From contig JAGQHB010000018.1 in assembly GCA_020432045.1 (NCBI GenBank), positions 1 to 35,491 of the forward strand: 35,491 nt of DNA, given 5' to 3'. Origin of the DNA: Dehalococcoidia bacterium. GTDB taxonomy: Bacteria; Chloroflexota; Dehalococcoidia; Tepidiformales; Tepidiformaceae. Made by a program: the position numbers and the translations under genes. Below are positions 15,213 through 23,751 of this stretch, piece after piece; within the stretch, counting starts at the first letter, position 1; each line of letters opens with the position of its first letter. The notes below the pieces were generated by a model. That model made no database searches, was not told where the DNA came from, and saw nothing but the letters and a program-made list of their open reading frames with translations.

Positions 15213-16415
15213 CTATGCCATCCGTGTGGCGCCGGCCTCCCGCAGCGCTTCGATCTCATCCCAGCTGAATCCGGCTTCGAGCAGGATCTCTTCCGTATGG
15301 AATCCCAGGATTGGCCCGGCTCCCTGCACACGCGGTGGCGTTGCGCTCATGTGGAGCGGAGGCCCCGGAACACGCATCCGTCCAAGGTGGGGCGTATCGA
15401 TCTCCTGCAGGTAGCCGTTGGCCCAGTACTGCGGGTGCTCTGACATCCCGGCGTAGTCGAGTACCGGCGCGTGGGGCACGTCGTGAGCATCGAGTGGCCC
15501 GAGCCAGTTCGCCTGCGACTTTCGCCGGAACCGCCGGTCGAGTTCCGCCACCAGCTCATCCTTGTGCCGGGCGCGCCCGAAAGGCTCCTCGAATCGTGGG
15601 TCCGCTTTTAGTTCGGGAGCTTCCAGGGCGTCGCACAATCGCTCCCACATCTCCTGTGTGTTTGCTGCAATCGCGACATGCTTCCCATCCGAACACTCGT
15701 AGTTCGTGTACGTCGCCGCCCGCCGCCGCTCGAACCCGGACTGCTTCCCGGTTCGCAGGAACTCCATGACCTGCTTGGACTGCATCGCCACCATCCCGCC
15801 GATCAGCGACCCGTCGATGTGCTGTCCAATCCCGTCCCGCTCCCGTACGAAGAGTGCACTGGCGATGCCGAACGCCAACAGCATCGCACCCACCTGGTCC
15901 GCAAAACCCCCGATGAGCGCCTGCGGTTCGCCGCCCGGGCCTTCACCTTGCTCGTACATCACCCCACTCAGTGCCTGGGCCACGTGGTCGTAGCCGCCGC
16001 GCTTTGCCCATGGCCCTTCCCGGCCCCAGGCGGAGGCTGAGGCCATGATGATGTCCGGCTTCAGCGCTCGCAGGTCGTCAAAACCAAGCCCGAGCCGTTC
16101 CATCACACCCGGCCGAAAATTCTCCACGACCACGTCCACCGTCGGGACCAGCCGTCGCGCGACTTCGAGTGCCCCGGGCTTCTTGAAGTCCAGGGTCAGG
16201 CTCCGTTTGCCCCGGTTGTGCCCTTCAAAATACGACGAGAAACCGTCCGGACCGAGGCCGTTCGCCCGTCCCATCTCCCCGCCCGGCGGCTCGACCTTGA
16301 TCACGTCCGCGCCCATGTCCGCCAGCAACAGCGTCGCAAACGGGCCCTGCTGGGCTTGCGTGAAGTCGAGAACCCGGATCCCCGTGAATGCCGAAGGAAG
16401 GTTCGCGTCCGCCAT
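15213..16415 (-). CDS. CaiB/BaiF (family III) CoA-transferase
   Basis: A 400-residue family III CoA-transferase, which moves CoA between carboxylic acids through an aspartyl-CoA thioester. The N-terminus has GIRVLDFTQAQQGPFATLLLADMGADVIKVEPP with breaks as in the family. ENFRPGVMERLGLGFDDLRALKPDII follows around 98-123. The catalytic Asp is probably Asp173 in GGFADQVGAM, followed by ALFVRERDGIGQHIDGSL. The start is ATG at 16415 with a GAGGCGA ribosome site; a GTG 15 nt upstream is less likely. It is divergent from a crotonase gene, which suggests a joint role in acyl-CoA catabolism. The actual acid is unknown. Confidence 0.92.
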   Translation of the reverse strand: MADANLPSAFTGIRVLDFTQAQQGPFATLLLADMGADVIKVEPPGGEMGRANGLGPDGFSSYFEGHNRGKRSLTLDFKKPGALEVARRLVPTVDVVVENFRPGVMERLGLGFDDLRALKPDIIMASASAWGREGPWAKRGGYDHVAQALSGVMYEQGEGPGGEPQALIGGFADQVGAMLLAFGIASALFVRERDGIGQHIDGSLIGGMVAMQSKQVMEFLRTGKQSGFERRRAATYTNYECSDGKHVAIAANTQEMWERLCDALEAPELKADPRFEEPFGRARHKDELVAELDRRFRRKSQANWLGPLDAHDVPHAPVLDYAGMSEHPQYWANGYLQEIDTPHLGRMRVPGPPLHMSATPPRVQGAGPILGFHTEEILLEAGFSWDEIEALREAGATRMA

Positions 16416-16442
16416 CGGGTCGCCTCGCACTGCGTTTCGTCC

Positions 16443-16448
16443 AGTCTA
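16443..16448 (-). promoter_or_regulatory. -10 box for CoA-transferase
   Basis: TAGACT on the minus strand, 27 nt before the ATG at 16415, in the 95-bp divergent region shared with the crotonase. Confidence 0.35.
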
Positions 16449-16473
16449 TCGCGGCGGGAAACGGGCGGGACGG

Positions 16474-16479
16474 TATGCT
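16474..16479 (+). promoter_or_regulatory. -10 box for crotonase
   Basis: TATGCT on the plus strand, 31 nt before the ATG at 16511. The two divergent -10 boxes are 25 nt apart, so one regulator could control both genes. Confidence 0.35.
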
Positions 16480-16510
16480 AACGGCACCCACTGCCCCATG
16501 GAGAAGTGCC

Positions 16511-17335
16511 ATGCCTATCGTCGAGACCGAGAAGAGCGACGGCGTGATGGTCGTCCGGCTCAACCGTCCCGAGCGCCTCAATGCCCTCGGCGCGGAACTG
16601 CGCGCGGCCCTCGGCGAAGCCTGGCGAGAGTTCCGCGACAGCCCCGAGCTCGAGGTTGGCATCATCACGGGCGCCGGGCGCGCGTTCTGTGCCGGGGAAG
16701 ATATGAAGCAGGCCCTCGAACGCGGCGCGCCGGGGCTTTCCCCGGACGTCATCGACGATCCTTATTGGGACCAGACGCTACCGAAGCCCGTGATCGCCGC
16801 GATCAACGGCTTCGCAATGGGTGGCGGGTTCCAGCTGATGGAGCGCTCGGACCTCCGTGTTGCCGTCCGCGGCGCTGTCTTCGAAATGTCCGAGGCCAAG
16901 CGCTGGTTGCTCGGCGGATACCAGCACGGCTTCTGGGCGAACCTCCCTCACCCCGTCGCCACGGAGATGGCGTTTGCGTTCCGCTTCAGCGCTGAACGGC
17001 TGCATGAACTCGGGTTCCTCAACCGCCTGGTGGAGCCTGAAGACCTGCTTTCCACGGCGCGCGAGATGGCCGCGCACCTCATGTCGCTGCCCCCTGCCGC
17101 CCGCGTCAACACGCTCGTCATGATGCGCGCGATGCGCCCCACCCTGCCCTCTGAGATCGACCGCCTCGGTGACCTCCTCCGCAACCACGGCGCGCTCAGC
17201 GATCTCATGGAATCCCGCGCTGCGTTCGCCGAGAAGCGCCCGCCGAACTTCAAGGGCTGGGACGATCCCGCCGACCGCGACAGGACTCCGACGCTAGACG
17301 ACGCGCGGCAGCAACTTGCCGTGAGGGGTGACTGA
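16511..17335 (+). CDS. enoyl-CoA hydratase/isomerase (crotonase) family protein
   Basis: A 274-residue crotonase-fold enzyme acting on an acyl-CoA. The oxyanion-hole segments are GAGRAFCAGEDMKQ (54-67) and NGFAMGGGFQL (99-109). Relative to rat crotonase, the first catalytic Glu (GGGCEL) is replaced by Gln108, while the second lies near Glu129 (FEMSEAK). A simple hydratase reaction is therefore uncertain, and isomerase or other crotonase chemistry is possible. The C-terminal half (GYQHGFWANLPHPVATEMAF and beyond) is family-like. ATG at 16511 is preceded by GGAG at 7 nt; extending upstream would run through the divergent promoter region. It pairs with the CoA-transferase gene. Confidence 0.88.
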   Translation: MPIVETEKSDGVMVVRLNRPERLNALGAELRAALGEAWREFRDSPELEVGIITGAGRAFCAGEDMKQALERGAPGLSPDVIDDPYWDQTLPKPVIAAINGFAMGGGFQLMERSDLRVAVRGAVFEMSEAKRWLLGGYQHGFWANLPHPVATEMAFAFRFSAERLHELGFLNRLVEPEDLLSTAREMAAHLMSLPPAARVNTLVMMRAMRPTLPSEIDRLGDLLRNHGALSDLMESRAAFAEKRPPNFKGWDDPADRDRTPTLDDARQQLAVRGD

Positions 17336-17410
17336 GTGGACTGCTTCACGCCATCGGCAGCTGCTTTGTTGACTACACAGCGACGCGTGAGTCGCTAGCG
17401 GAGCGGCTGG

Positions 17411-17926
17411 ATGAAGGGATTCACGGTCCTCAGCAAAGAGACACAGAACTGGTTTGAGGAAGAGGGCATGAGGTATCGCGGCCTCGGGGCTGGGCCCCAA
17501 TGGGCGCCGGAACACTACAACCTGCACGCTGAGACGTTCTTCGTCATAGCGCGGTTGGAGGACGAGGAAACGTTCACGCACACACTGGAAGACGCGATTG
17601 AAGTCAGGGAGGCGCACCGTTCTGTATTCCCTGGCGACACATTCGAGATCGTCTATGCCGCCGACGAACACGAGCCTGCCGACCAGTTGGAAGAAGTTGC
17701 CGGAAATCCGTTGCTTGGGTACGACGTGTGTACCGGCGCGCCCTTTTATTCGGCGGCTGCGGAGTTCCTGTACCTCGTCGAGGGCGTGGAGAGCCAGCTG
17801 AACGACCGCGGCCTCTTCGTCGACGAGCGCTCGGCGAGAGACTTTCTGGAGCGGGTGCGAGAAGAAGCGGAGGCCGAGTACGGGTTGATGTTCGTCTGGC
17901 GCGTCTGGGCGGTGCCGGGCCAATAA
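17411..17926 (+). CDS. hypothetical protein, 171 aa
   Basis: I do not recognise the family. It is an acidic, soluble alpha/beta protein with no signal or membrane segment. Distinctive stretches are WFEEEGMRYRG near the N-terminus, a long Glu-rich middle and a C-terminal amphipathic helix (ERSARDFLERVREEAEAEYG) followed by a Trp-rich strand (FVWRVWAV). ATG at 17411 has GGAG 8 nt upstream. A small stem AGCGAC/GTCGCT (17379-17396) lies just before the ribosome site. It ends 15 nt from the end of hisB on the other strand. Confidence 0.65.
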   Translation: MKGFTVLSKETQNWFEEEGMRYRGLGAGPQWAPEHYNLHAETFFVIARLEDEETFTHTLEDAIEVREAHRSVFPGDTFEIVYAADEHEPADQLEEVAGNPLLGYDVCTGAPFYSAAAEFLYLVEGVESQLNDRGLFVDERSARDFLERVREEAEAEYGLMFVWRVWAVPGQ

Positions 17927-17941
17927 GGCGAAGCTCGCCCG

Positions 17942-18529
17942 TTACACCACGCCCTTTGTGCTCGGGATTGTCCCCTGGCGCCGTAGGTCCACCCGGCACG
18001 CCATGTCCAGCGCACGTGCGAGTGCCTTGAACGCGGCCTCCGCTTTGTGGTGGTCGTCATAACCGGAAAGCACGGTCACGTGGACGTTCGCCTTCATCGA
18101 TGCAGCAAACGACTCCATGAAGTGGCGAAACAGCGAAACGGGCACCCCGCCAGCCTCGTGTCCGAGCATCTTCAGGTCGATCACCGCGTAGGGCCGCCCG
18201 GAGAAATCTACCGCCGCGAACGCCAGCGCCTCATCCAACGGCATGTAGGCATGGCCGGCCCGCACGATTCCTGCCTTGTTGCCGATGGCCTCTTCAAACG
18301 CCTGCCCCAGCGCGATGCCTACGTCTTCGATCGTGTGGTGTGGGTCGATATGCAGGTCACCCACGGCGTGTACTTCGAGATCGAACACGCCGTGTTTCGC
18401 GATGTGGCTCAGCATGTGGTCGAAAAAGCCGATGCCCGTCTCCGTCACAAACTGGCCCGTCCCATCGAGGTCGAGCTTCACAGTGATCTTGGTCTCGGCG
18501 GTGGAGCGCTCTACGGTTGCGCGGCGCAT
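17942..18529 (-). CDS. hisB: imidazoleglycerol-phosphate dehydratase
   Basis: A 195-residue monofunctional HisB that dehydrates imidazoleglycerol phosphate to imidazoleacetol phosphate (histidine pathway step 6). The metal-binding signatures are GFFDHMLSHIAKHG (34-47), DPHHTIEDV (62-70), GHEAGGVPVSLFRHF (123-137) and DDHHKAEAAFKALARAL (158-174), followed by the C-terminal PSTKG. There is no phosphatase domain. ATG at 18529 shares its A with the hisC stop (TGATG), so the two are translationally coupled. The other his genes are not in the window. Confidence 0.96.
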   Translation of the reverse strand: MRRATVERSTAETKITVKLDLDGTGQFVTETGIGFFDHMLSHIAKHGVFDLEVHAVGDLHIDPHHTIEDVGIALGQAFEEAIGNKAGIVRAGHAYMPLDEALAFAAVDFSGRPYAVIDLKMLGHEAGGVPVSLFRHFMESFAASMKANVHVTVLSGYDDHHKAEAAFKALARALDMACRVDLRRQGTIPSTKGVV

Positions 18530-19677
18530 CAGGATACCTCCAGGGTCTTCAGTGCTTCGACCAGCCGGTCGGTGTCTTCGGGTCGCCCCGCGCTGATGCG
18601 GATGCAGTTCTCCAGCAGCGGACGGTTGTAGTAGCGGACGAGTACGCCCTGGCGGCGCAGCCCATCCGCGACCGCCCCCGCGTTCCGTCCTTCGACGTCA
18701 AAGAGCACGAAGTTCGCTTCCGAAGGATGCGCTCGGAGCCAGCCAAACCCGGCCAGCAGCGTCGTCATGCGTTCCCGCTCGGCCGCCAGCATCCGGACAG
18801 TCTCGAGGATCTCGCCTCGGTGCTCCAGCGCGGCAATCGCGGCGGCTTCGGCGGCGATGTTCACGTTGTACGGCTGCTTGATTGCCATCATCCGCTCTGC
18901 CAGCGCAGCGTGGCACAGCGCGTATCCGACGCGAAGTCCGGCAAGCGCTGCCCATTTGCTAAACGTGCGCAGCAAGATCAGGTTCGGGTTCGCATCAAGC
19001 AGCCGGGTGTGGGTCCCACCCGAGAACTCGATGTACGCCTCGTCCACGACGACTAGCGCCCCGGTCGCCAGCAACTCACTGAGCTCCTCGTCCCGTACGC
19101 GGTTGCCCGTGGGATTGTTCGGCGAGGTCAGGAACACGATTGCCCCCGGGTTCGCCTCGATGGCTACCACGGTGGCCGCCACGTCGACTTCGAAACCCGA
19201 GCTGCGCGGGATCGCGATGACGCGGGCACCATTGATCTTCGCCAGGAATCCGTACATCGCGAACGTCGGCACGCTATCGATGATCGCCGCGGGCCTCACG
19301 AGCCGCAGGATAATGTCGATGAGGTCGTCCGCGCCTTGGCCAGCCACTACCTGCTCCGCCGTTACGCCAACGTACTCAGCGATGGCAGCGCGGAGGCGGC
19401 CCTGGCCGGGGTCGGGGTAAATATGCAGGTCTGCGCGCCCGATTGCCTCACGTACGGCGTCGTGCGCTCCGTACAGGTTCTCGTTCGCGTCCAGCTTCAC
19501 GAGTTGCGAAACCGGCACGCCGATCTCGTCCGCCAGCACGTCCAGCGGCTTCACCGGGTGGTACGGCTCCAGCGAATCCCAGTCGTCACGGATAAATTGC
19601 AAGGGGTCCACATCGCGAGTGTACGGGCGTCTCGGGATTGGAGCCTCCCGCCCGCCGGCATCGGCCCGCGGTGTCAT
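18529..19677 (-). CDS. hisC: histidinol-phosphate aminotransferase
   Basis: A 382-residue PLP-dependent fold-type I aminotransferase that converts imidazoleacetol phosphate and glutamate to histidinol phosphate. Conserved features are SLEPYHPVKP (35-44), KLDANENLYG, SPNNPTGN (185-192), VVDEAYIEF with the PLP-stacking Asp212/Tyr215, the Schiff-base Lys241 in TFSKWAALAGLR, and Arg249. The N-terminus before SLEPY is about 20 residues longer than usual; ATG at 19677 has AAAGG 4 nt upstream, while an internal GTG at codon 23 is possible. It is divergent from the sulfide:quinone oxidoreductase gene. HisB follows immediately. Confidence 0.94.
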   Translation of the reverse strand: MTPRADAGGREAPIPRRPYTRDVDPLQFIRDDWDSLEPYHPVKPLDVLADEIGVPVSQLVKLDANENLYGAHDAVREAIGRADLHIYPDPGQGRLRAAIAEYVGVTAEQVVAGQGADDLIDIILRLVRPAAIIDSVPTFAMYGFLAKINGARVIAIPRSSGFEVDVAATVVAIEANPGAIVFLTSPNNPTGNRVRDEELSELLATGALVVVDEAYIEFSGGTHTRLLDANPNLILLRTFSKWAALAGLRVGYALCHAALAERMMAIKQPYNVNIAAEAAAIAALEHRGEILETVRMLAAERERMTTLLAGFGWLRAHPSEANFVLFDVEGRNAGAVADGLRRQGVLVRYYNRPLLENCIRISAGRPEDTDRLVEALKTLEVS

Positions 19678-19726
19678 GCGACCTTTGTCACATTGACTCC
19701 AATCGGTGGTGGGTATCCTCGTCTGT

Positions 19727-19747
19727 ACTTGAGTAAATCAGTCAACT
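19727..19747. promoter_or_regulatory. AT-rich dyad upstream of SQR
   Basis: ACTTGAGTAA-A-TCAGTCAACT is an imperfect 21-bp dyad (7 of 10 pairs match) centred on 19737, in a locally AT-rich stretch between hisC and the SQR gene. It is 25 nt before the SQR start. Candidate operator; a weak promoter-like pair TTGACT/TATCCT (19693 and 19714, 15-nt spacing) lies just upstream. Confidence 0.3.
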
Positions 19748-19772
19748 TAGTAAGGGATTGGAGACCATCTTC

Positions 19773-21002
19773 ATGGTGACCCAGCAGGTACTTGAACGCC
19801 CAGCGCAGGCGGGTCTGGATGAGCGTCACAGGGTCGTGGTCGTTGGCGGCGGCAACGCAGGGATCAGTGTGGCTGCGCAACTGTGCCGAAAGCTCAAAGG
19901 CCTCGACATCGCGATCATCGAACCATCAGATCAGCATTACTACCAGCCGCTCTGGACGCTCGTTGGCGCTGGTGTCTTCAAGAAAAAGGTCACCCAGCGC
20001 ACCGAGGCATCCGTGATCCCCAGGGGTGTCGCCTGGATCCGCGACGCAGTCACAGAGTTCGTCCCGGCCGAGAACGCGGTCATCACCGCGACGGGAAGGC
20101 GGATTGGCTACGATTACCTGGTCGTTGCACCGGGAATCCAGCTGAACTGGGGGAAGATCCAGGGCCTGACCGAAGCCCTTGGAACTGCCGGTGTTTGCAG
20201 TAACTACAGCTACGCCCTCGTTGACAAGACCTGGGAATCCATCAGGAGCTTCAAGGGCGGGACGGCCATATTTACCCACCCTGCCACGCCCATCAAGTGC
20301 GGAGGCGCGCCACAGAAGATCGCCTACCTTGCCGACGATGCATTCCGCAAAAGCGGCGTGCGCGAAGACACCACGATCATGTTCATGTCGGGCCAGCCGA
20401 ATATCTTCGCCGTCGAGAAGTACGCGAAAACACTGCTCAAGGTCATTAAGCGAAAGGGAATCGACGCAAGGTTTCGGGAGGATCTCATCGCAGTCGACGG
20501 CGCCACCCGCCAGGCCACCTTCGAGAACCTTGATACCCATGAGCGGACCGTCATCAAGTACGACCTCCTCCACGTCGTTCCGCCGATGAGCGCTCCAGAT
20601 TTCGTTCGAGACAGTCCGTTGGCCAATGCCGCGGGATGGGTCGACGTGGACCGTGACACGCTCAGGCACACTCGTTTCCCGAACGTCTTCGCCCTCGGCG
20701 ATGCCAGCAGCCTGCCAACCAGCAAGACCGGAGCTGCTATCCGCAAACAGGCGCCGGTGCTCGTCAAGAACCTCGTGGCTTCTATCCTCGGCAAACCATC
20801 GGATGCCAAGTACGATGGCTACACCGCCTGCCCGCTCGTCACGGGCTACGGCAAGCTAGTCATGGCCGAATTTGACTATGACAATAAGCCGCGGGAGACC
20901 TTCCCCTTCGACCAGTCCAAGGAGCGTTGGTCGATGTACCAGTTCAAGGCGCGGCTCCTCCCGAAGCTTTACTGGTGGGGCATCCTCAAGGGCCGCGCGT
21001 AA
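19773..21002 (+). CDS. sqr: sulfide:quinone oxidoreductase, type II-like
   Basis: A 409-residue FAD flavoprotein of the pyridine nucleotide-disulfide oxidoreductase superfamily. The FAD-binding motif is VVVGGGNAGIS (22-32), with HYYQPLWTLVGAG and LVVAPGIQLNWG following. Cys176 (PIKCGGAPQK) and Cys353 (ACPLVTGYGK) match the two redox-active cysteines of mitochondrial-type SQR (type II). The second FAD motif is FPNVFALGDAS. It oxidises sulfide to sulfane sulfur and reduces membrane quinone. ATG at 19773 has GGAG 9 nt upstream; a TTG 15 nt earlier was rejected. The C-terminal 30 residues carry an amphipathic stretch (FKARLLPKLYWWGILKG) likely to attach to the membrane. Menaquinone genes lie nearby. 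Confidence 0.9.
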   Translation: MVTQQVLERPAQAGLDERHRVVVVGGGNAGISVAAQLCRKLKGLDIAIIEPSDQHYYQPLWTLVGAGVFKKKVTQRTEASVIPRGVAWIRDAVTEFVPAENAVITATGRRIGYDYLVVAPGIQLNWGKIQGLTEALGTAGVCSNYSYALVDKTWESIRSFKGGTAIFTHPATPIKCGGAPQKIAYLADDAFRKSGVREDTTIMFMSGQPNIFAVEKYAKTLLKVIKRKGIDARFREDLIAVDGATRQATFENLDTHERTVIKYDLLHVVPPMSAPDFVRDSPLANAAGWVDVDRDTLRHTRFPNVFALGDASSLPTSKTGAAIRKQAPVLVKNLVASILGKPSDAKYDGYTACPLVTGYGKLVMAEFDYDNKPRETFPFDQSKERWSMYQFKARLLPKLYWWGILKGRA

Positions 21003-21057
21003 CGCGGGGAGTTCGCGTGCGGGTGGCCTCGCACACCGTGCTGTCAGCACACGCCGG

Positions 21058-22362
21058 TCAGGGAAACATGCCGCGCCGCCGCTTCGCCTCGGCCACACGC
21101 CCGATCCCCAGGAAGAGGGCTGCCATCCTCAGGCTTACGTTGCGGTCGCGAGCGAGGGCGCTGACTGCCACGTAGGCCTCCTTCATTAGCCGCACCAGCT
21201 GGTCGTTCACCTGGTCCTCGGACCACAGGTACTGTTGCCGGGATTGAAGCCACTCGAAGTATGAGGCCGTCACGCCGCCAGCATTCGCCAGGATGTCGGG
21301 TACGACCATCACTCCGTTGCTGGCGAAGATCACATCCGCTTCCATTGTCGTGGGCCCGTTCGCGCCCTCGACCACAAGTCTTGCCTTGACGCTCCCGGCG
21401 TTGTCCGCGCGCAGCTGATTCTCAACCGCGGCGGGGATCAGGATATCGACCGGAAGCTCCAGGAGTTCCTCGTTAGTCACGGTGTCCGCCTCCGGATAGC
21501 CGTCCAGCCATCGATGTTCCGAAACCCACCTCTCCACGTCCGGTATCGACAGTCCATTGGGGTTGAAGATCCCCGTGTGTGCGTCCGAAACCGCGACGAC
21601 TTTCGCGCCCGCTCGTGCAGCCAGCCTCGCACTGACAGAGCCGACGTTTCCATAGCCCTGGATGGCAACCGATTGCCGCGTGACGTCCCGCTGCGTCTCC
21701 CGGCACGCCTCCAACATGCACGTGATGACGCCTCGCCCAGTGGCCTCTTTTCGCCCGAGCGACCCCCCGATTTCCAGCGGCTTACCCGTCACAATCCCCG
21801 GCACGGGGTAACCTTTTTGCGCCGAATACGTGTCCATGATCCAGGCCATCACCTGCTCGTCCGTGCCAAGGTCGGGTGCCATGATGTCGCGGTCCGGCCC
21901 GATCACATCGATGATCTCCGCCGTAAATCGTCGCGTCAGCCTCTGCAATTCACCCGGTGACAGCTTCGTCGGGTCAATCCGAAGGCCTCCCTTTGCGCCG
22001 CTAAACGGCAGCTTCATGACTGCGCACTTCCACGTCATCCACATTGCCAGCGCCGTGACCTCACCGAGGTCGACGTTCGGCGCGTACCGCAGGCCTCCCT
22101 TTCCCGGCCCCATCGTGGTGAGGTGCTGCACGCGATAGCCGAATACTGTCTGAACGGTGTTGTAGTCGTCTTCCCGGAACGGGATCGAAACCATGCAGGC
22201 GCGTTGCGGTGTCCGCAGCCGGTGCCAGATATTCTCCTGCAACCCCATCTGCCGGGCGGCCTCGTCGAGCTGGCCCACGGCAAGCTGGTACATTGGCGTC
22301 GACCATTCCAGCGGTTGGCCTGCTCCCGGTCGACTGGCTTGTGCATCGGTCTGGTGTGTCAT
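21058..22362 (-). CDS. Glu/Leu/Phe/Val dehydrogenase (glutamate dehydrogenase type)
   Basis: A 434-residue amino-acid dehydrogenase. The substrate domain has GPGKGGLRYAPNVDLGEVTALAMWMTWK with breaks as in GDH and the catalytic Lys in KLPFSGAKGG. DIMAPDLGTDEQVMAWIMDTY and GSLGRKEATGRGV are GDH signatures, and the Rossmann fold shows AIQGYGNVGS. SerDH- or LeuDH-type enzymes are shorter, so a hexameric NAD(P)-GDH is most likely (2-oxoglutarate + ammonia to glutamate). The start is uncertain: ATG at 22362 follows AAAGG and a TTGACG/GATGAT promoter-like pair just upstream (22399 to about 22373), while ATG/GTG codons to 22383 are also possible. It ends 56 nt from the convergent SQR gene. Confidence 0.88.
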   Translation of the reverse strand: MTHQTDAQASRPGAGQPLEWSTPMYQLAVGQLDEAARQMGLQENIWHRLRTPQRACMVSIPFREDDYNTVQTVFGYRVQHLTTMGPGKGGLRYAPNVDLGEVTALAMWMTWKCAVMKLPFSGAKGGLRIDPTKLSPGELQRLTRRFTAEIIDVIGPDRDIMAPDLGTDEQVMAWIMDTYSAQKGYPVPGIVTGKPLEIGGSLGRKEATGRGVITCMLEACRETQRDVTRQSVAIQGYGNVGSVSARLAARAGAKVVAVSDAHTGIFNPNGLSIPDVERWVSEHRWLDGYPEADTVTNEELLELPVDILIPAAVENQLRADNAGSVKARLVVEGANGPTTMEADVIFASNGVMVVPDILANAGGVTASYFEWLQSRQQYLWSEDQVNDQLVRLMKEAYVAVSALARDRNVSLRMAALFLGIGRVAEAKRRRGMFP

Positions 22363-22595
22363 GCCTTTGAGCATCATCGCCACTGGTCGAGAGCGTCAAC
22401 CAGCTCGCCGAACTGCCCGCCACCTGCGCCATGCAACGGCCTCGTTTAGCTTGCCGTGGGTTCCGACGCGCGCCGATATGGACGTGCCCGGCCACTCGGA
22501 GATAGCGGTGACTGCCAACCTCCAAGGCATCGACTCGCCTGACGGGCGCGCCCGGCGTCCCAGGGAGCGGCGCGCGGGTGTCCGTCCCCGCCGAT

Positions 22596-23750
22596 TCAGC
22601 GTTCGACTGAGCCCGAAACTGGGAGGCCGTAGCGGCGGAGCGCGCCCATGTCGGTCTCACCGCCGAGGCCCGGCATGGTGGGCAGAGCAAGTGCGTCTCC
22701 ATCGAGAGTGAGCGGTCCGGTGACGAGGTCGTCGTTGAGGAAGTCCAACGTGGCGAGACCGCAGGCCGGCAGCGTCCCGGTTCGCGCCGCTGCAACGTGC
22801 GCGGCCATGAGTGTTCCCAGCCCTCCGTCAAACGTGGTCGTGACAACCACCGGAACGCCGCAGTCACCGGCACGCTGCATCATTCGCATCGCCTCGTGAA
22901 GGCCGGTTGCCATTGGCTTTAGAACCAGTACGTCGGTCGCCGCTGCGGCAAGCACGGTATCGAAGTGGCTAAGGAGCCGGCACGATTCATCCACCCCGAG
23001 CGGGATCTGGAACCGCTTTCGCAGGGCAGCGAGCGTCCGCAACCGTTCTGGATCGGCAAGAGACAGCGGCTCCTCGCAGAGCGCCAGGCCGATCGGTTGG
23101 CATCCGCCGAGAAACCTCGCGGCCTCGTCCACCATCCAGCTGCCGTTTGCATCAGCACGGAGCTCCACCGCATCGCCTACCGCGGCACGGACTCGGGCCA
23201 GGTGGGCCACCGCCTGTTCGGGATCGCCGCCAACCTTCAGCTTGAGGCACGTCATGCCATCGGCAACCAGTCCCCGCGCGGCCTCGATCGCCGCTTCGGT
23301 AGCGCCCGCCGGCACGATACCGTTGACCCGGATGCCTGTTGCGGGTGTGGTGCTCGGACTGCCACGGAGATATGCCGCCATCGACATGCCTGCTTGTGCC
23401 GACGTGAGGTTTGCCACCGCCGTCTCCAGTCCGCAGGCCGCACTCCGCATCGATGCGTCAGGGTCCGGTGGCAGCGCAGCCAGCGCTGCCCATGCCTCTT
23501 CACCGCTCAGGCCCAACAACTGCCGCCCGATCGCACTGATCCGCTCGGCCGCCCGCTCTACTGTGTTCAATCCATCCGAATCGAGGAAGGATGCTTCGCC
23601 GGGCCATGCCCCTGCATCGTTTTCCACGCGGATGATCAGTCCGTCTCGCGCACGCATCGTCCGATTGGCGGCGGCGAACGACTCGCGAAACGGCACGCGA
23701 AATCCCTGCCAGGAGATCCGCCTGATGGCGTGGACCGCCGGTATCGCCAT
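22596..23750 (-). CDS. menC: o-succinylbenzoate synthase
   Basis: A 384-residue enolase-superfamily protein (muconate lactonizing subgroup). The catalytic Lys pair is K170-x-K172 in LKLKVGG. Metal ligands are Asp200 (RADANGSW), Glu227 (CEEP) and Asp254 (VDES). The second catalytic Lys is Lys278 (LKPMATG). It dehydrates SHCHC to o-succinylbenzoate in menaquinone synthesis; the position directly after menH in a men operon separates it from dipeptide epimerases and N-acylamino acid racemases. ATG at 23750 lies one base after the menH stop (TAGCATG). A 233-bp gap, without recognisable genes, separates it from the GDH gene. Confidence 0.9.
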   Translation of the reverse strand: MAIPAVHAIRRISWQGFRVPFRESFAAANRTMRARDGLIIRVENDAGAWPGEASFLDSDGLNTVERAAERISAIGRQLLGLSGEEAWAALAALPPDPDASMRSAACGLETAVANLTSAQAGMSMAAYLRGSPSTTPATGIRVNGIVPAGATEAAIEAARGLVADGMTCLKLKVGGDPEQAVAHLARVRAAVGDAVELRADANGSWMVDEAARFLGGCQPIGLALCEEPLSLADPERLRTLAALRKRFQIPLGVDESCRLLSHFDTVLAAAATDVLVLKPMATGLHEAMRMMQRAGDCGVPVVVTTTFDGGLGTLMAAHVAAARTGTLPACGLATLDFLNDDLVTGPLTLDGDALALPTMPGLGGETDMGALRRYGLPVSGSVER

Positions 23751-23751
23751 G

